A stretch of 64,000 bases of DNA from an uncultured Piscinibacter sp. (GCF_937952055.1 NZ_CALFYO010000028.1:1-64000); one strand, 5' to 3'. Numbered from the stretch's first letter, positions 36,608-45,216 are shown. A program made the numbers and translations. Notes: generated from the letters alone by a model not told the origin.

Positions 36608-39522
36608 CGGCTTGCCTTCGCGGGAATGGCCGCGTCGCTCGCGTTCGTCAGCTCCGCGGGACGCGCAGCCATGCCCGGGTAGCGGCGCATCGGCTGGAAC
36701 TGCGGTTCGCTTTGCGCCGGCTCTTCGGGCGCGGCCTTGACGACCCGCACGCGCACGTCGTACCAGGCAGCCTGGCCCGTGATCGGGTCGGAGTTGGAGA
36801 TCTTCGCATCGCTGCCGCGCACCGGCAGCTCCTCGGAGATGACGTGGTTGAGCAGGAAGCCCTCGCGCGACTCATTGGCGTCGGGAGACAGGTTCCAGGC
36901 GCCGGAGGCCTTGCCGATGGCGTTCCAGGTCCAGACGGTACCGGGCTCGACGGCCTGCGAGTGGCTCGCCTTGCAGCGCACACGGCCCCATTGCGACTCG
37001 ACCCACACCCAGTCGCCGTCCTCGATGCCCGACGCACGCGCGGTCTGGGCATTGATGTGCAGCACGTTGTAGGTGTGGATCTGGCGCAGCCAGGCGTTCT
37101 GCGAATCCCAGGAGTGGTACATCGCCATCGGGCGCTGCGTCACCGCGGCGAGCGGGTAGCGGTGCTTGTCGGTGACGTGCGATTCGAGCGGCTCGTAGAA
37201 GAACGGCAGCGGGTCGAAATACGTCTCGACGCGCTTCTTCAGGTGCGCGGGCGGCTTGCGGGTCAGCCCCTTGCCCTGCGCGGCGCTGCGGAAGCGCTGC
37301 AGCACCTCCGAATACAGGTGGATCAGGATCGGCTCGGCGTAGCGCGTGATGCGGTTGGCGCGCGACCACTCGAGGTAGCCCTGGTTCCAGTTGCGCATGT
37401 ACTGGTAGCTGCGCGGCAACTCATAGTGGAAGACGCAGTTGTGCTGCTCGTACATCTCCCACTGGCGCGGGTTCGGCTCGCCCACCAGGCTCTTCTCGCC
37501 GCCCTTGCCGCGCCAGCCCGCCAGGAAGCCGATGCCGGAGCCCGGTTCGGTCTCCCAGTTGACGATGAAGTCGGGGTAGTCGCGGAACTTGCGCTGGCCC
37601 TGCGGCGTCACGAAGGCGGGCAGCTTCAGCCGCGTGCCGAGCTCGATCAGCACCTCCTGGAAGGGCTTGCAGTCGCCCGACGGCGGCACCACCGGAATGC
37701 GCACCGAATCGACCGGGCCGTCGAACTCCGAGATCGGCCGGTCGAGCATGGACATGACGTCGTGCCGCTCGAGGTAGGTGGTGTCGGGCAGGATCAGGTC
37801 GGCGAACGCCGTCATCTCCGAATGGAAGGCATCGGACACGGCGATGAACGGGATCTTGTAGCCGCCGTCCTCGCCCCTGTCGTTGAGCATCCTGCGCACC
37901 TCGGCCGTGTTCATCGTGGAGTTCCACGACATGTTGGCCATGAAGATGAGCAGCGTGTCGATCGGGTACGGGTCACCGCGCCATGCGTTGGTGATGACGT
38001 TGTGCATCAGCCCGTGCACCGACAGCGGGTACTCCCAGGAGAACGCCTTGTCGATGCGCACCGGCGAGCCGTCGTCGGTGACGAACAGGTCGTCGGGGTC
38101 GGCGGGCCAGCCCAGCGGCATGCCGTCCAGCGGATGGTCGGGCTTGACGGCGCGCTCGTCGTTGGGCGGGCGCGCGCATGGCGGAATCGGGCGAGGGAAG
38201 GGCGCCTTGTGGCGAAATCCTCCCGGCCGGTCGATCGTGCCCAGCAGCGACATCAGGATGCCCAGGGCGCGGATGGTCTGGAACCCGTTGGAATGCGCGG
38301 CCAGCCCGCGCATCGCGTGGAACGACACGGGGTTGCCGGTCACGGTGTCGTGCTCGTTGCCCCAGGCATCGGTCCAGGCGATCGGCAGCTCGATGCGCTG
38401 GTCGCGCGCCGTCACGCCCATCTCGTGGGCCAGGCGGCGGATCGTGTCGGCGGGGATGCCGGTGATCTGCGCCGCCCACTCGGGCGTGTAGTCCTTGACG
38501 CGGTCCTGCAGCAGCTGGAACGCCGGCTTGACCACGGTGCCGTCGGCCAGAGTGAACTCGCCGAGCAGGAACGGGTCGGCCCCGGGCGTGTGCGTCACGA
38601 CCGGCTTGCCGGTGGTGCGGTCCCACCAGAGCTTGTCCTGCGGGTCGTAGCAGGCCTCTTCGGTGGGCACCTCGGTGCGCACGAACATGCCGAACTCGTC
38701 GCTGGCGGCATCGACGTTGACGAGTTGGCCCGCGTTGCTGTAGCGCACCAGGAAGTCGCGGTCGTACAGACCCTTGGCGAGGATCTCGTGGATCACCGCG
38801 AGCAGGAAGGCTCCGTCGGTGCCCGGGCGGATCGGCACCCACTCGTCGGCGATCGCGGAGTACCCGGTGCGCACCGGGTTGATCGAGATGAAGCGCCCGC
38901 CGTCGCGCTTGAACTTCGACAGCGCGATCTTCATCGGGTTGGAGTGGTGATCCTCGGCGGTGCCGATCATCACGAACAGCTTGGCGCGGTCGAGGTCCGG
39001 GCCGCCGAACTCCCAGAACGAGCCGCCGATCGTGTAGATCATGCCGGCGGCCATGTTCACCGAGCAGAAACCGCCGTGTGCCGCGTAGTTGGGCGTACCG
39101 AACTGGCGCGCGAACATGCCGGTCAGCGCCTGCATCTGGTCGCGTCCGGTGAACAGGGCGAACTGCTTCGGATCGGTGGATCGGATGCGCGCCAGGCGCT
39201 CGGCCAGCGTGGCGAAGGCTTCCTCCCACTCGATCTCCACGAACTCGCCTGCACCGCGCTCGCTGCCCTCGCGCCGCTTCAGCGGCTTGAGCAGACGGGC
39301 CGGCGAGTACTGTTTCATGATGCCCGACGAGCCCTTGGCACAGATCACGCCCTGGTTCAGCGGATGATCCGGGTTGCCGTCGATGTAGCGCACCTTGCCG
39401 TCACGCAGGTGCACGCGGATGCCGCAGCGGCACGCACACATGTAGCAGGTCGTGTTGCGCGTCTCGTGGGCCGCATCGGCATGCGGATCGGTGAGCGGGT
39501 CGTGCAGCGGCGATCGGGGCAT
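36604..39522 (-). CDS. soeA: SoeA, molybdopterin sulfite dehydrogenase catalytic subunit
   Basis: About 972 residues from the ATG at 39522; upstream in-frame ATGs at 39570 and 39579 are possible, none with a convincing ribosome site. Near the N-terminus a [4Fe-4S] motif is seen (CYMCACRCG...CAKG). The remaining regions are those of the CISM family: a molybdenum domain (GGFCSVNMAAGMIYTIGGSFWEFGG), DTTYLERHD, and the C-terminal dinucleotide-binding beta barrel (WVWVESQWGRVRCKA). No Tat leader is present, in keeping with cytoplasmic SoeABC. It oxidises sulfite directly to sulfate with quinone as electron acceptor. Confidence 0.94.
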   Translation of the reverse strand: MPRSPLHDPLTDPHADAAHETRNTTCYMCACRCGIRVHLRDGKVRYIDGNPDHPLNQGVICAKGSSGIMKQYSPARLLKPLKRREGSERGAGEFVEIEWEEAFATLAERLARIRSTDPKQFALFTGRDQMQALTGMFARQFGTPNYAAHGGFCSVNMAAGMIYTIGGSFWEFGGPDLDRAKLFVMIGTAEDHHSNPMKIALSKFKRDGGRFISINPVRTGYSAIADEWVPIRPGTDGAFLLAVIHEILAKGLYDRDFLVRYSNAGQLVNVDAASDEFGMFVRTEVPTEEACYDPQDKLWWDRTTGKPVVTHTPGADPFLLGEFTLADGTVVKPAFQLLQDRVKDYTPEWAAQITGIPADTIRRLAHEMGVTARDQRIELPIAWTDAWGNEHDTVTGNPVSFHAMRGLAAHSNGFQTIRALGILMSLLGTIDRPGGFRHKAPFPRPIPPCARPPNDERAVKPDHPLDGMPLGWPADPDDLFVTDDGSPVRIDKAFSWEYPLSVHGLMHNVITNAWRGDPYPIDTLLIFMANMSWNSTMNTAEVRRMLNDRGEDGGYKIPFIAVSDAFHSEMTAFADLILPDTTYLERHDVMSMLDRPISEFDGPVDSVRIPVVPPSGDCKPFQEVLIELGTRLKLPAFVTPQGQRKFRDYPDFIVNWETEPGSGIGFLAGWRGKGGEKSLVGEPNPRQWEMYEQHNCVFHYELPRSYQYMRNWNQGYLEWSRANRITRYAEPILIHLYSEVLQRFRSAAQGKGLTRKPPAHLKKRVETYFDPLPFFYEPLESHVTDKHRYPLAAVTQRPMAMYHSWDSQNAWLRQIHTYNVLHINAQTARASGIEDGDWVWVESQWGRVRCKASHSQAVEPGTVWTWNAIGKASGAWNLSPDANESREGFLLNHVISEELPVRGSDAKISNSDPITGQAAWYDVRVRVVKAAPEEPAQSEPQFQPMRRYPGMAARPAELTNASDAAIPAKASR

Positions 39523-39608
39523 GGATGGGTGGCGGATCTGGGTCGTGCGGGAGAGGTGTGCTGACGCCATGCAGAGCAAGGACCGACCCCTGGGGGCGCA
39601 AGCTCGTT

Positions 39609-39622
39609 CGATTGGACAATCG
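39609..39622. promoter_or_regulatory. Perfect inverted repeat upstream of soeA
   Basis: CGATTG-GA-CAATCG, perfect 6-2-6 dyad 87-100 bases before the soeA ATG at 39522. It carries an ATTG/CAAT core of the kind bound by LysR-type regulators. Function inferred. Confidence 0.4.
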
Positions 39623-39637
39623 GCCCTTTGGGGCGTC

Positions 39638-39679
39638 TACTCCCGCGTTGGGGTAGCTCCACCTGCCCGACAGGGGTAT
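39638..39679. promoter_or_regulatory. NarL-like heptamer group between soeA and the MazG gene
   Basis: TACTCCC (39638-39644) and TGGGGTA (39649-39655) form an inverted pair four bases apart; AGGGGTA (39673-39679) is, on the other strand, TACCCCT, a full match to the NarL heptamer TACYYMT. The first two match 6 of 7. Could serve soeA and/or the divergent gene. Confidence 0.4.
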
Positions 39680-39746
39680 GTCCGGGCCCGGCTCGATGGG
39701 GCAGTGCCGGCTACGATGCACGGTTGGAGCATGCCGTGGACCAGCA

Positions 39747-40169
39747 ATGACGAGCGCAGACCCCCATCCCCAGGACGAGTCAGCCGCCCCGGAACCGTCA
39801 GCGCGGCCTCTGGTCGACGTTGCCGCGCTGCAGGACGCGATCGCGCAGTTCGCGCGCGCGCGTGAATGGGAGTCGTTCCACTCGCCCAAGAACCTCGCCA
39901 TGGCGCTCACGGGCGAGGTGGGCGAGTTGGTCGAACTGTTCCAGTGGCTCAGCGAGGATGCTTCGCGCGACGTGGCCCGCGACCCGCTGACCGCGCGTCG
40001 CGTGCGCGACGAGATCGCCGACGTGCTGGTCTACCTGGTGCGCCTGGCTGCGGTGCTGGAGGTGGATCTCGACGAGGCGGTGCGCAGCAAGCTCGCCACC
40101 AACGCGAGCAAGTACCCCGTCCACCTTGCGCGCGGCAACGCGAAGAAGTATTCCGACCGTCAGGCGTGA
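39747..40169 (+). CDS. MazG-like nucleotide pyrophosphohydrolase
   Basis: 140 residues from the ATG at 39747. All-helical MazG fold of the RS21-C6/dCTPase type: LTGEVGELVELFQWLSEDASRD supplies the EExxE metal ligands and RDEIADVLVYLVRLAAVL the second ExxD motif. It hydrolyses (d)NTPs to monophosphates, a house-cleaning role. Divergent from soeA. Confidence 0.88.
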   Translation: MTSADPHPQDESAAPEPSARPLVDVAALQDAIAQFARAREWESFHSPKNLAMALTGEVGELVELFQWLSEDASRDVARDPLTARRVRDEIADVLVYLVRLAAVLEVDLDEAVRSKLATNASKYPVHLARGNAKKYSDRQA

Positions 40170-40194
40170 ACCGCCGCAGGCCACCGCTCTGCGC

Positions 40195-40225
40195 GGCTGG
40201 CGGCCTGATCGAAGGGTCGCCAGCC
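40195..40225. terminator. Bidirectional terminator-like hairpin
   Basis: GGCTGGCG (40195-40202) pairs perfectly with CGCCAGCC (40218-40225) across a 15-base loop, between the convergent MazG and rhodanese genes. Confidence 0.45.
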
Positions 40226-40244
40226 TGGCGGCATCAGCCGGCGG

Positions 40245-40634
40245 CTAGACCTGGCGCCACGGCAGACCGTGCTTGCGCCAGCCGCCCAGATTGCCGCGGT
40301 GGTGTTCGGCGTCAAGCTCGCCTTCGAAGCCTTCGAGCACATTGCTCACGTTCGTGAAGCCGTGCTTCTCCAGTTCGAGCCCGGCGTCCACCGAGCGCTT
40401 GCCGCTGCGGCAGATCAGAACGATCGGTCGGTCCTTGCGACCGGCCATGCGCAGCACCTCGTCAGCGAAGTGCTCGTTCACCTCGAAGTCCGGCGCGGTG
40501 TTCCACTCGATGTTGATCGCATCGGTGGGATGGCCGACGTAGAAGAACTCGACTTCGGTGCGACAGTCGATCAGGAGCGTGTTCGGGCTCTCCTTGACGA
40601 TCTCGTACGCCTTGGTGGGATGCAGATGTTCCAT
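40245..40634 (-). CDS. Single-domain rhodanese-like sulfurtransferase
   Basis: 129 residues from ATG 40634, which has GGAG about seven bases upstream; a TTG at 40649 is in frame. Active-site loop CRSGKR with Cys75 and a CRTEVEFFYVGHPTDAINIEW N-terminal rhodanese segment. It transfers sulfane sulfur to acceptors, plausibly feeding persulfide into the TusA/DsrE route, although no tusA is in the window. Cytoplasmic. Confidence 0.92.
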   Translation of the reverse strand: MEHLHPTKAYEIVKESPNTLLIDCRTEVEFFYVGHPTDAINIEWNTAPDFEVNEHFADEVLRMAGRKDRPIVLICRSGKRSVDAGLELEKHGFTNVSNVLEGFEGELDAEHHRGNLGGWRKHGLPWRQV

Positions 40635-40682
40635 GTCGCGCTCCGGCAAAGCGCATTGTCGCGCTTGTCAGCGGTGACGATC

Positions 40683-40708
40683 GGAATATCGGCTCATATG
40701 CATATTCC
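40683..40708. promoter_or_regulatory. AT-rich nested dyad upstream of the rhodanese gene
   Basis: GGAATAT (40683-40689) and ATATTCC (40702-40708) form a perfect 7-bp inverted repeat; inside it ATATGCATAT (40696-40705) is a perfect palindrome. It stands out from the GC-rich surroundings and lies 50-75 bases upstream of the rhodanese ATG, so an operator or promoter is likely. Confidence 0.45.
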
Positions 40709-40765
40709 AGGTGGCCGGCGAGCCCGTCGCGCGCGTCCCGGGTCGTCGATGTCCCCGCACGATGC

Positions 40766-40927
40766 CTACGGCCGTTTCGGCGTCTTGTATTCGGCTTCCT
40801 TCTGGAACGGCTTCCAGATGGTCTCGAAGCCGACGAAACCCTTCTCGTTGGGCGGCATCTGGCGCGTGGTCAGATAACGCGTGACACCGTCTGGAACCTT
40901 GGCCGGGGGCGGCTTGTGGTCGCTCAT
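40766..40927 (-). CDS. 53-residue conserved-looking small protein
   Basis: Strong ribosome site AAAGGTGA six to seven bases before the ATG. The chain is charged and proline-rich (starts MSDHKPPPAK, ends EYKTPKRP) with one hydrophobic-aromatic stretch (GFVGFETIWKPF). No family recognised. Same strand as the apr genes, 86 bases after the SlyD-like gene. Good start signal and protein-like composition support a real gene. Confidence 0.65.
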   Translation of the reverse strand: MSDHKPPPAKVPDGVTRYLTTRQMPPNEKGFVGFETIWKPFQKEAEYKTPKRP

Positions 40928-41013
40928 ATCGTCACCTTTCTTGCCGTGAATGGAGGACTGCAAGTGCAGTCGACGATGCCTGAGCGGCGTGCGATGCCAT
41001 GGCGCACCGCCGT

Positions 41014-41523
41014 TCAGACGGGTTTCAGGAGCGACGGGTCGATCGCGGCGCCTGCATCGATCGCCCCACCCGCCCGCGCTTCTTCGTCCGTGGCGTCGCG
41101 CACGGTCCGTATCTCGAGCTTGAACACGACCACCCTGCCGGAGAGCGGATTGTTGCCGTCGACCGTCAGTGTCTCGTCGTCCAGGTGGGTGACGAGAAAG
41201 CTGCGCGTCTGACCCCTGTCGTTCTCCATGAGTATGGAGGTGCCGATCTGCCGATACTGCTCGGGGACGTTTTCGATGTGATCGGAAAAGACCAGCGACT
41301 CGTCCCTGGGGCCGAAGATCTGATTGCCATCGATCTCCACTTCGATGACGTCGCCGGCGGACCTGCCCTCGAGCTGGCCATGGACCGACGGGGCCAGGAT
41401 TTCATTGTGTCCGTGCACATAGCCCAACGGGAACTCGACACTGGTGAGGACATGCCCCAGCTTCTTGTCGGTCACCTCGTAGGTCAGCTCGACGAACTTG
41501 CCGTCCTGGATGACTTCGCTCAT
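41014..41523 (-). CDS. SlyD-like FKBP-type peptidyl-prolyl isomerase
   Basis: 169 residues. FKBP half-barrel with an IF-domain: VELTYEVTDKKLG at the start, SVHGQLEGRSAGDVIEVEI in the middle and VDGNNPLSGRVVVFKLEI, the SlyD DGNHPLAG-type signature. The His/Cys-rich metal-binding tail of E. coli SlyD is absent. Foldase and chaperone; placed after aprA it may assist the adenylylsulfate reductase or its iron-sulfur subunit (inference). Confidence 0.88.
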   Translation of the reverse strand: MSEVIQDGKFVELTYEVTDKKLGHVLTSVEFPLGYVHGHNEILAPSVHGQLEGRSAGDVIEVEIDGNQIFGPRDESLVFSDHIENVPEQYRQIGTSILMENDRGQTRSFLVTHLDDETLTVDGNNPLSGRVVVFKLEIRTVRDATDEEARAGGAIDAGAAIDPSLLKPV

Positions 41524-41543
41524 CTCAAGTCTCGACGAAATAT

Positions 41544-41894
41544 TCAGAAGATTGATGCACCGAAGATCCTGACTGTTCCATCCTCGTAGCCGAGGACGAG
41601 CCTGCCAAGCCATTCGCCGGGTTTCTTGGTACTGCGCTGCCGGTAAAGAACCGTCACGTGCTCGCCCCTGCGGATGATGCCGAGAGTATCCACTTCTTCG
41701 GACAGGTTCCGCGCCAGTTCGCTGTGCGCAAACTGGTGGCCTGCAGCGATCTGATCCAGGTTGCGGGCCAGGGAACTGGAGAAGTTCCTCGCGAATTCTC
41801 CATACTTGCCTTCGTTCGAATTCCTGACGAGGCCGAGCCACAGCGGCTCGGCCAGGGCCAGGATCTCCGCGTCGCTCTTTTCGGTGATGTTCAC
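41544..41894 (-). CDS. Unknown 116-residue protein in the apr operon
   Basis: Soluble, no signal peptide, no cysteines. N-terminal half helical (AEPLWLGLVRNSNEGKYGEFARNFSSSLARNLD); C-terminal half beta-like (VTVLYRQRSTKKPGEWLGRLVLGYEDGTVRIFGASIF). It lies 24 bases after aprA and 20 bases before the SlyD-like gene on the same strand. I do not recognise the family; a sulfite- or APS-pathway accessory role is inferred from position only. Confidence 0.75.
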   Translation of the reverse strand: MNITEKSDAEILALAEPLWLGLVRNSNEGKYGEFARNFSSSLARNLDQIAAGHQFAHSELARNLSEEVDTLGIIRRGEHVTVLYRQRSTKKPGEWLGRLVLGYEDGTVRIFGASIF

Positions 41895-41918
41895 GCTCGC
41901 GCCCGCCTGCAGTTCTCT

Positions 41919-43787
41919 CTACTTCTCGTCCTCGATCAGGTGATAGCAGGGCGCCTTCTCCATGGTGTACTCGCCCGTCTTCGGATCGCGGCGCGAAACC
42001 GTCAGCACGTGCCAGTTCACGTCGTCCACCTTCATGGCGTCACCTCGATAGTAGTACCCCGGCCAACGGGTCTCCTTGCGGAACAGCGTGTGCTGCGTGA
42101 CGCACTCGGCGGCGCGGTGGCGGTGCTTCAGCTCCCACGCACGCAGCAGTTCGTGGATGTCCTTGGCGGCCAGGCTCTCGAGGTCTTCCTCCATGATGGC
42201 GAGCTTCTTGAGTCCGATGTTCAGAAGCTTCTCGTTGGTCATGTAGTTGACGGTCACCCCGCCGCAGTACTCGTCCATCAGCTTCTGCAGACGATCCAGG
42301 CCCTGCTTGGGGTTGATGTAGTTCGGGTTGACGTCGCCCGCCACGATCTCGTTGCGGTAGATCCTGTAGTGCTCCAGCGGCTTGTAGATCTCCTCCTTGC
42401 GGCGCCCGATCTGCTCGTCGCTGACGACGATGCCTTCGCCCTTTCCGTCATCGACGTACTTGCACGCCGCCTTCGCAGCGAGACGGCCTTCGGTGAACGA
42501 CCCCGACGAGAATGCGTGCGGCGTGCCGCCGACCGCATCACCGGCGCCGAACAGACCCTCGACCGACGTCATGCGGTTGTATCCCCAGAAGTACTCGGGC
42601 GGGGAAACGTCCTCGGGGCCGGAGCACCAGGCGCCCGAACCGGTCGCGTGTGAGCCCATGACATAGGGCTCGGAGGTTGTCAGCTCGGGATTCTCGTTCT
42701 TGGGATCCACATCGGTAGCGGCCCAAAGCACCGCCTGACCCACGGTCATGCCGAGGAAGTTCTCCCAACCGACCTCTTCCAGATGAGGATCCTGGAACGA
42801 GCGCATCGTCACCATGTGAATGGGACCGCGGCCGGCATTGACCTCGCTGATCAGTGCGTGGTTGCGCAGACAGGTCGGGATCGGCCGATGCGTCAGGTGC
42901 GAAGCTTCCGGATCGAGATACTCCTTGCCGACCATCTTCTGCAGTTCGGGGAACCACTTGGACTCGTACTCTTCGCCCAGGCCGTTCTGCGTGTAGGTCT
43001 TCAGGTGCAGGAAGTAGGCGCCGACCGGGCCATAGCCATCCTTGAAGCGCGCCAGCACGATGCGGTTTTCCATCTGCGTCATCTTGGCGCCGGCATTGAT
43101 CAGGAGACCGTACGCCGACGCCGACGACCACGGTGCATACCAGGTCCGGCCGGAACCTTCGCCCACCGAGCGCGGCTTGAAGATGTTGGAGGCGCCGCCC
43201 GCACTGCAGATCACGGCCTTGGACTTGAAGACATGGAAGTTGCCCGTGCGGACGTTGAAGCCGACGGCACCGGCGACGCGGTTCTCCTTGCTCTCGTCCA
43301 TCAGCAGGTGGGTGACGCAGATGCGGTTGAAGACCTTGTCCGCCGACTTCTTGGCCGCCTCGGCCACGATGGGCTTGTAGGACTCGCCGTGAATCATGAT
43401 CTGCCACCGACCTTCGCGCAGGTAGCGCCCGGTCTTCGGGTCCTTCATGATGGGCAGGCCCCACTCCTCGAACTGATGCACCGTGGAGTCGACGTGGCGG
43501 GCCATGTCGAACAGCAGATCCTCACGCACCATGCCCATCAGGTCGATGCGCGCGTAGCGGACATGGTCTTCCGGGTTGTTCTCGCCCCAGCGCGTGCCCA
43601 TGTAGCAGTTGATCGCGTAAAGACCCTGGGCGACCGCGCCTGAGCGGTCGATGTTGGCCTTCTCGGCAATGACGATCTTCTTGTTCTGTCCCCAGAATCT
43701 CGCCTCCCAGGCGGCACCGGTGCCGCCAAGACCTGCACCGACGACCAGAATGTCGATGCCGTCTTCGACGATCGTTTCGTAGGCCAT
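41919..43787 (-). CDS. aprA: AprA, adenylylsulfate reductase flavoprotein subunit
   Basis: 622 residues, standard length. N-terminal FAD site ILVVGAGLGGTGAAWEARFWG; fumarate reductase-like fold; conserved ATGSGAWCSGPEDVSPPEYFWGYNRMTSVEGLFGAGDAVGG region and C-terminal RWPGYYYRGD. In sulfur oxidisers it combines sulfite with AMP to make APS, reducing a membrane partner. Its start overlaps the aprB stop by one base. Preceded in the operon by aprM. Confidence 0.97.
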   Translation of the reverse strand: MAYETIVEDGIDILVVGAGLGGTGAAWEARFWGQNKKIVIAEKANIDRSGAVAQGLYAINCYMGTRWGENNPEDHVRYARIDLMGMVREDLLFDMARHVDSTVHQFEEWGLPIMKDPKTGRYLREGRWQIMIHGESYKPIVAEAAKKSADKVFNRICVTHLLMDESKENRVAGAVGFNVRTGNFHVFKSKAVICSAGGASNIFKPRSVGEGSGRTWYAPWSSASAYGLLINAGAKMTQMENRIVLARFKDGYGPVGAYFLHLKTYTQNGLGEEYESKWFPELQKMVGKEYLDPEASHLTHRPIPTCLRNHALISEVNAGRGPIHMVTMRSFQDPHLEEVGWENFLGMTVGQAVLWAATDVDPKNENPELTTSEPYVMGSHATGSGAWCSGPEDVSPPEYFWGYNRMTSVEGLFGAGDAVGGTPHAFSSGSFTEGRLAAKAACKYVDDGKGEGIVVSDEQIGRRKEEIYKPLEHYRIYRNEIVAGDVNPNYINPKQGLDRLQKLMDEYCGGVTVNYMTNEKLLNIGLKKLAIMEEDLESLAAKDIHELLRAWELKHRHRAAECVTQHTLFRKETRWPGYYYRGDAMKVDDVNWHVLTVSRRDPKTGEYTMEKAPCYHLIEDEK

Positions 43788-44266
43788 TAGTAGTAGACCC
43801 CCATCTTCATCTTGAGACCAGCGGACTCGAGCGTGCGCAGACCGCCGTCATCCAGGCGGATGTACTTGGGCTCGTTGTAGAGCAGTTCGCTGTCGCGCAT
43901 TTCCTTGCTCGGGCCCGGAACATCCGCGAGCTTGGGGATCGCCTGCCCCCACGGCTTGGTGGTGATGGGTGACAGGAAGTTCTTTTCCGTACCGTTGCGG
44001 AACTTGATCCTCCAGGCGATCGTGCCCTTCTGTTCGTCGCGGACGACTCGAACGCTGTGGCCCAGCGGAGCGAAGTCGGCATAGCCACGCACGTCGATCG
44101 CATGCTGCGGGCAGGCCTTCACGCAGGAGAAGCACTCCCAGCACATGTTCGGCTCGATGTTGTAGGCGCGCCGATAGGTCTTGTCGATGTGCATGATGTC
44201 CGAGGGGCAGATGTCGACACAGTGGCCGCATCCGTCGCACCTCGTCATGTAGACGAAGGTAGGCAT
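43787..44266 (-). CDS. aprB: AprB, adenylylsulfate reductase iron-sulfur subunit
   Basis: 159 residues. Two [4Fe-4S] motifs (CDGCGHCVDICPSDIMHID and CWECFSCVKACPQHAIDVRG) and the AprB-specific C-terminal tail (RIKFRNGTEKNFLSPITTKPWG) that wraps around AprA. Carries electrons from the AprA FAD to the membrane. Confidence 0.97.
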   Translation of the reverse strand: MPTFVYMTRCDGCGHCVDICPSDIMHIDKTYRRAYNIEPNMCWECFSCVKACPQHAIDVRGYADFAPLGHSVRVVRDEQKGTIAWRIKFRNGTEKNFLSPITTKPWGQAIPKLADVPGPSKEMRDSELLYNEPKYIRLDDGGLRTLESAGLKMKMGVYY

Positions 44267-44311
44267 AGGCTGACTCCTTGTTGTATTCCGCGAGGACCTG
44301 CGGACTTTCTC

Positions 44312-45139
44312 TCAATAGTGACGCGGCGCTTCGCGCTTGATGCCCAGCCCCATGTCCATCGGGGCATCGCGCAGCAGCTCCATCGAATGTCTTTCACGCT
44401 GCGCAGGATCGTCGCGAGTCTGCAGCGGCAGGTTGGCGTAGACGCCGCTGGCCTTGGAGACACGCTTCTCGAACGCCGCCGCGGGCTTGAAGAACATGTG
44501 CGCGAACTTGGACCAGTACACCCCGCCGAACAGCACGATGGTGGCGAGGATGTACAGGCCGAACACGACTCCGGCGGCCGCGCTGCCCGACCCCTGCAGC
44601 CCCGCCCAGAGAAGGCCGAGCGTCACGCTGGCGAGCAGCGAGAGGATGAAGAGGTCAGCGCGCATCAGGCGCAAGGGCGAACTGCCCTCGGCTGCGACGT
44701 CCACGCGGATAAAGAACCAGAACCAGTAGCCGCCGGCGAGAACCATCAGCCCGCCCAGCCACCACAGCTGCACCACCGGCGTCGGCGTCGGCGTGGCGGT
44801 CGTCGGATAGCCGAACACCATGATCGCGGTGGTCACCAGATACAGGATGAACCCGTACATGGTCAGGAGGTGGGCGACGCGGCGCCGCGGGTTGCAGAAC
44901 TCGCCCGAGGCGAGCACGTCCACCACGACGGTCTTGACCGCGATCGACGCGACGTCGACTGGCGCGCCCTTGCCCCGAGACTTGCGCCAGTTGGCGAAGA
45001 AGTAGGTCGCACTGCCCTTGTGGACCATGTCGAGCACCGTGCCCAACAGCACCGCCAGCGCCATCAGGACCACGAAGACCTGCATCGCGCTGGCCGGCAG
45101 TGAGTCGGCCACCGCCGCAAAGGGGTTGGTCGTGAACAT
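44312..45139 (-). CDS. aprM: AprM, membrane anchor for AprBA
   Basis: 275 residues from the ATG with AGGAGA eight bases upstream. Five to six membrane helices, with a basic cytoplasmic loop (ANWRKSRGKG) and a C-terminal hydrophilic tail. AprM is the quinone-linked anchor for AprBA in many sulfur oxidisers that lack QmoABC; no qmo genes are present here. Order aprM-aprB-aprA matches this type. Confidence 0.88.
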   Translation of the reverse strand: MFTTNPFAAVADSLPASAMQVFVVLMALAVLLGTVLDMVHKGSATYFFANWRKSRGKGAPVDVASIAVKTVVVDVLASGEFCNPRRRVAHLLTMYGFILYLVTTAIMVFGYPTTATPTPTPVVQLWWLGGLMVLAGGYWFWFFIRVDVAAEGSSPLRLMRADLFILSLLASVTLGLLWAGLQGSGSAAAGVVFGLYILATIVLFGGVYWSKFAHMFFKPAAAFEKRVSKASGVYANLPLQTRDDPAQRERHSMELLRDAPMDMGLGIKREAPRHY

Positions 45140-45187
45140 CGTGCATGTCTCCTGTCGATCTTCTAGGTGGCCCGGCCTGCTGGAGCG

Positions 45188-45216
45188 GTTGCGCGGCGGG
45201 CCGCCGGTCGCGCAAC
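45188..45216. terminator. Strong hairpin between the phosphoesterase and aprM
   Basis: GTTGCGC (45188-45194) pairs with GCGCAAC (45210-45216), and inside it GGCGG pairs with CCGCC, leaving a GGTC bulge. No T tract follows on the minus strand, so it may be a partial terminator, an attenuator or a processing site between sat and the apr genes. Confidence 0.4.
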
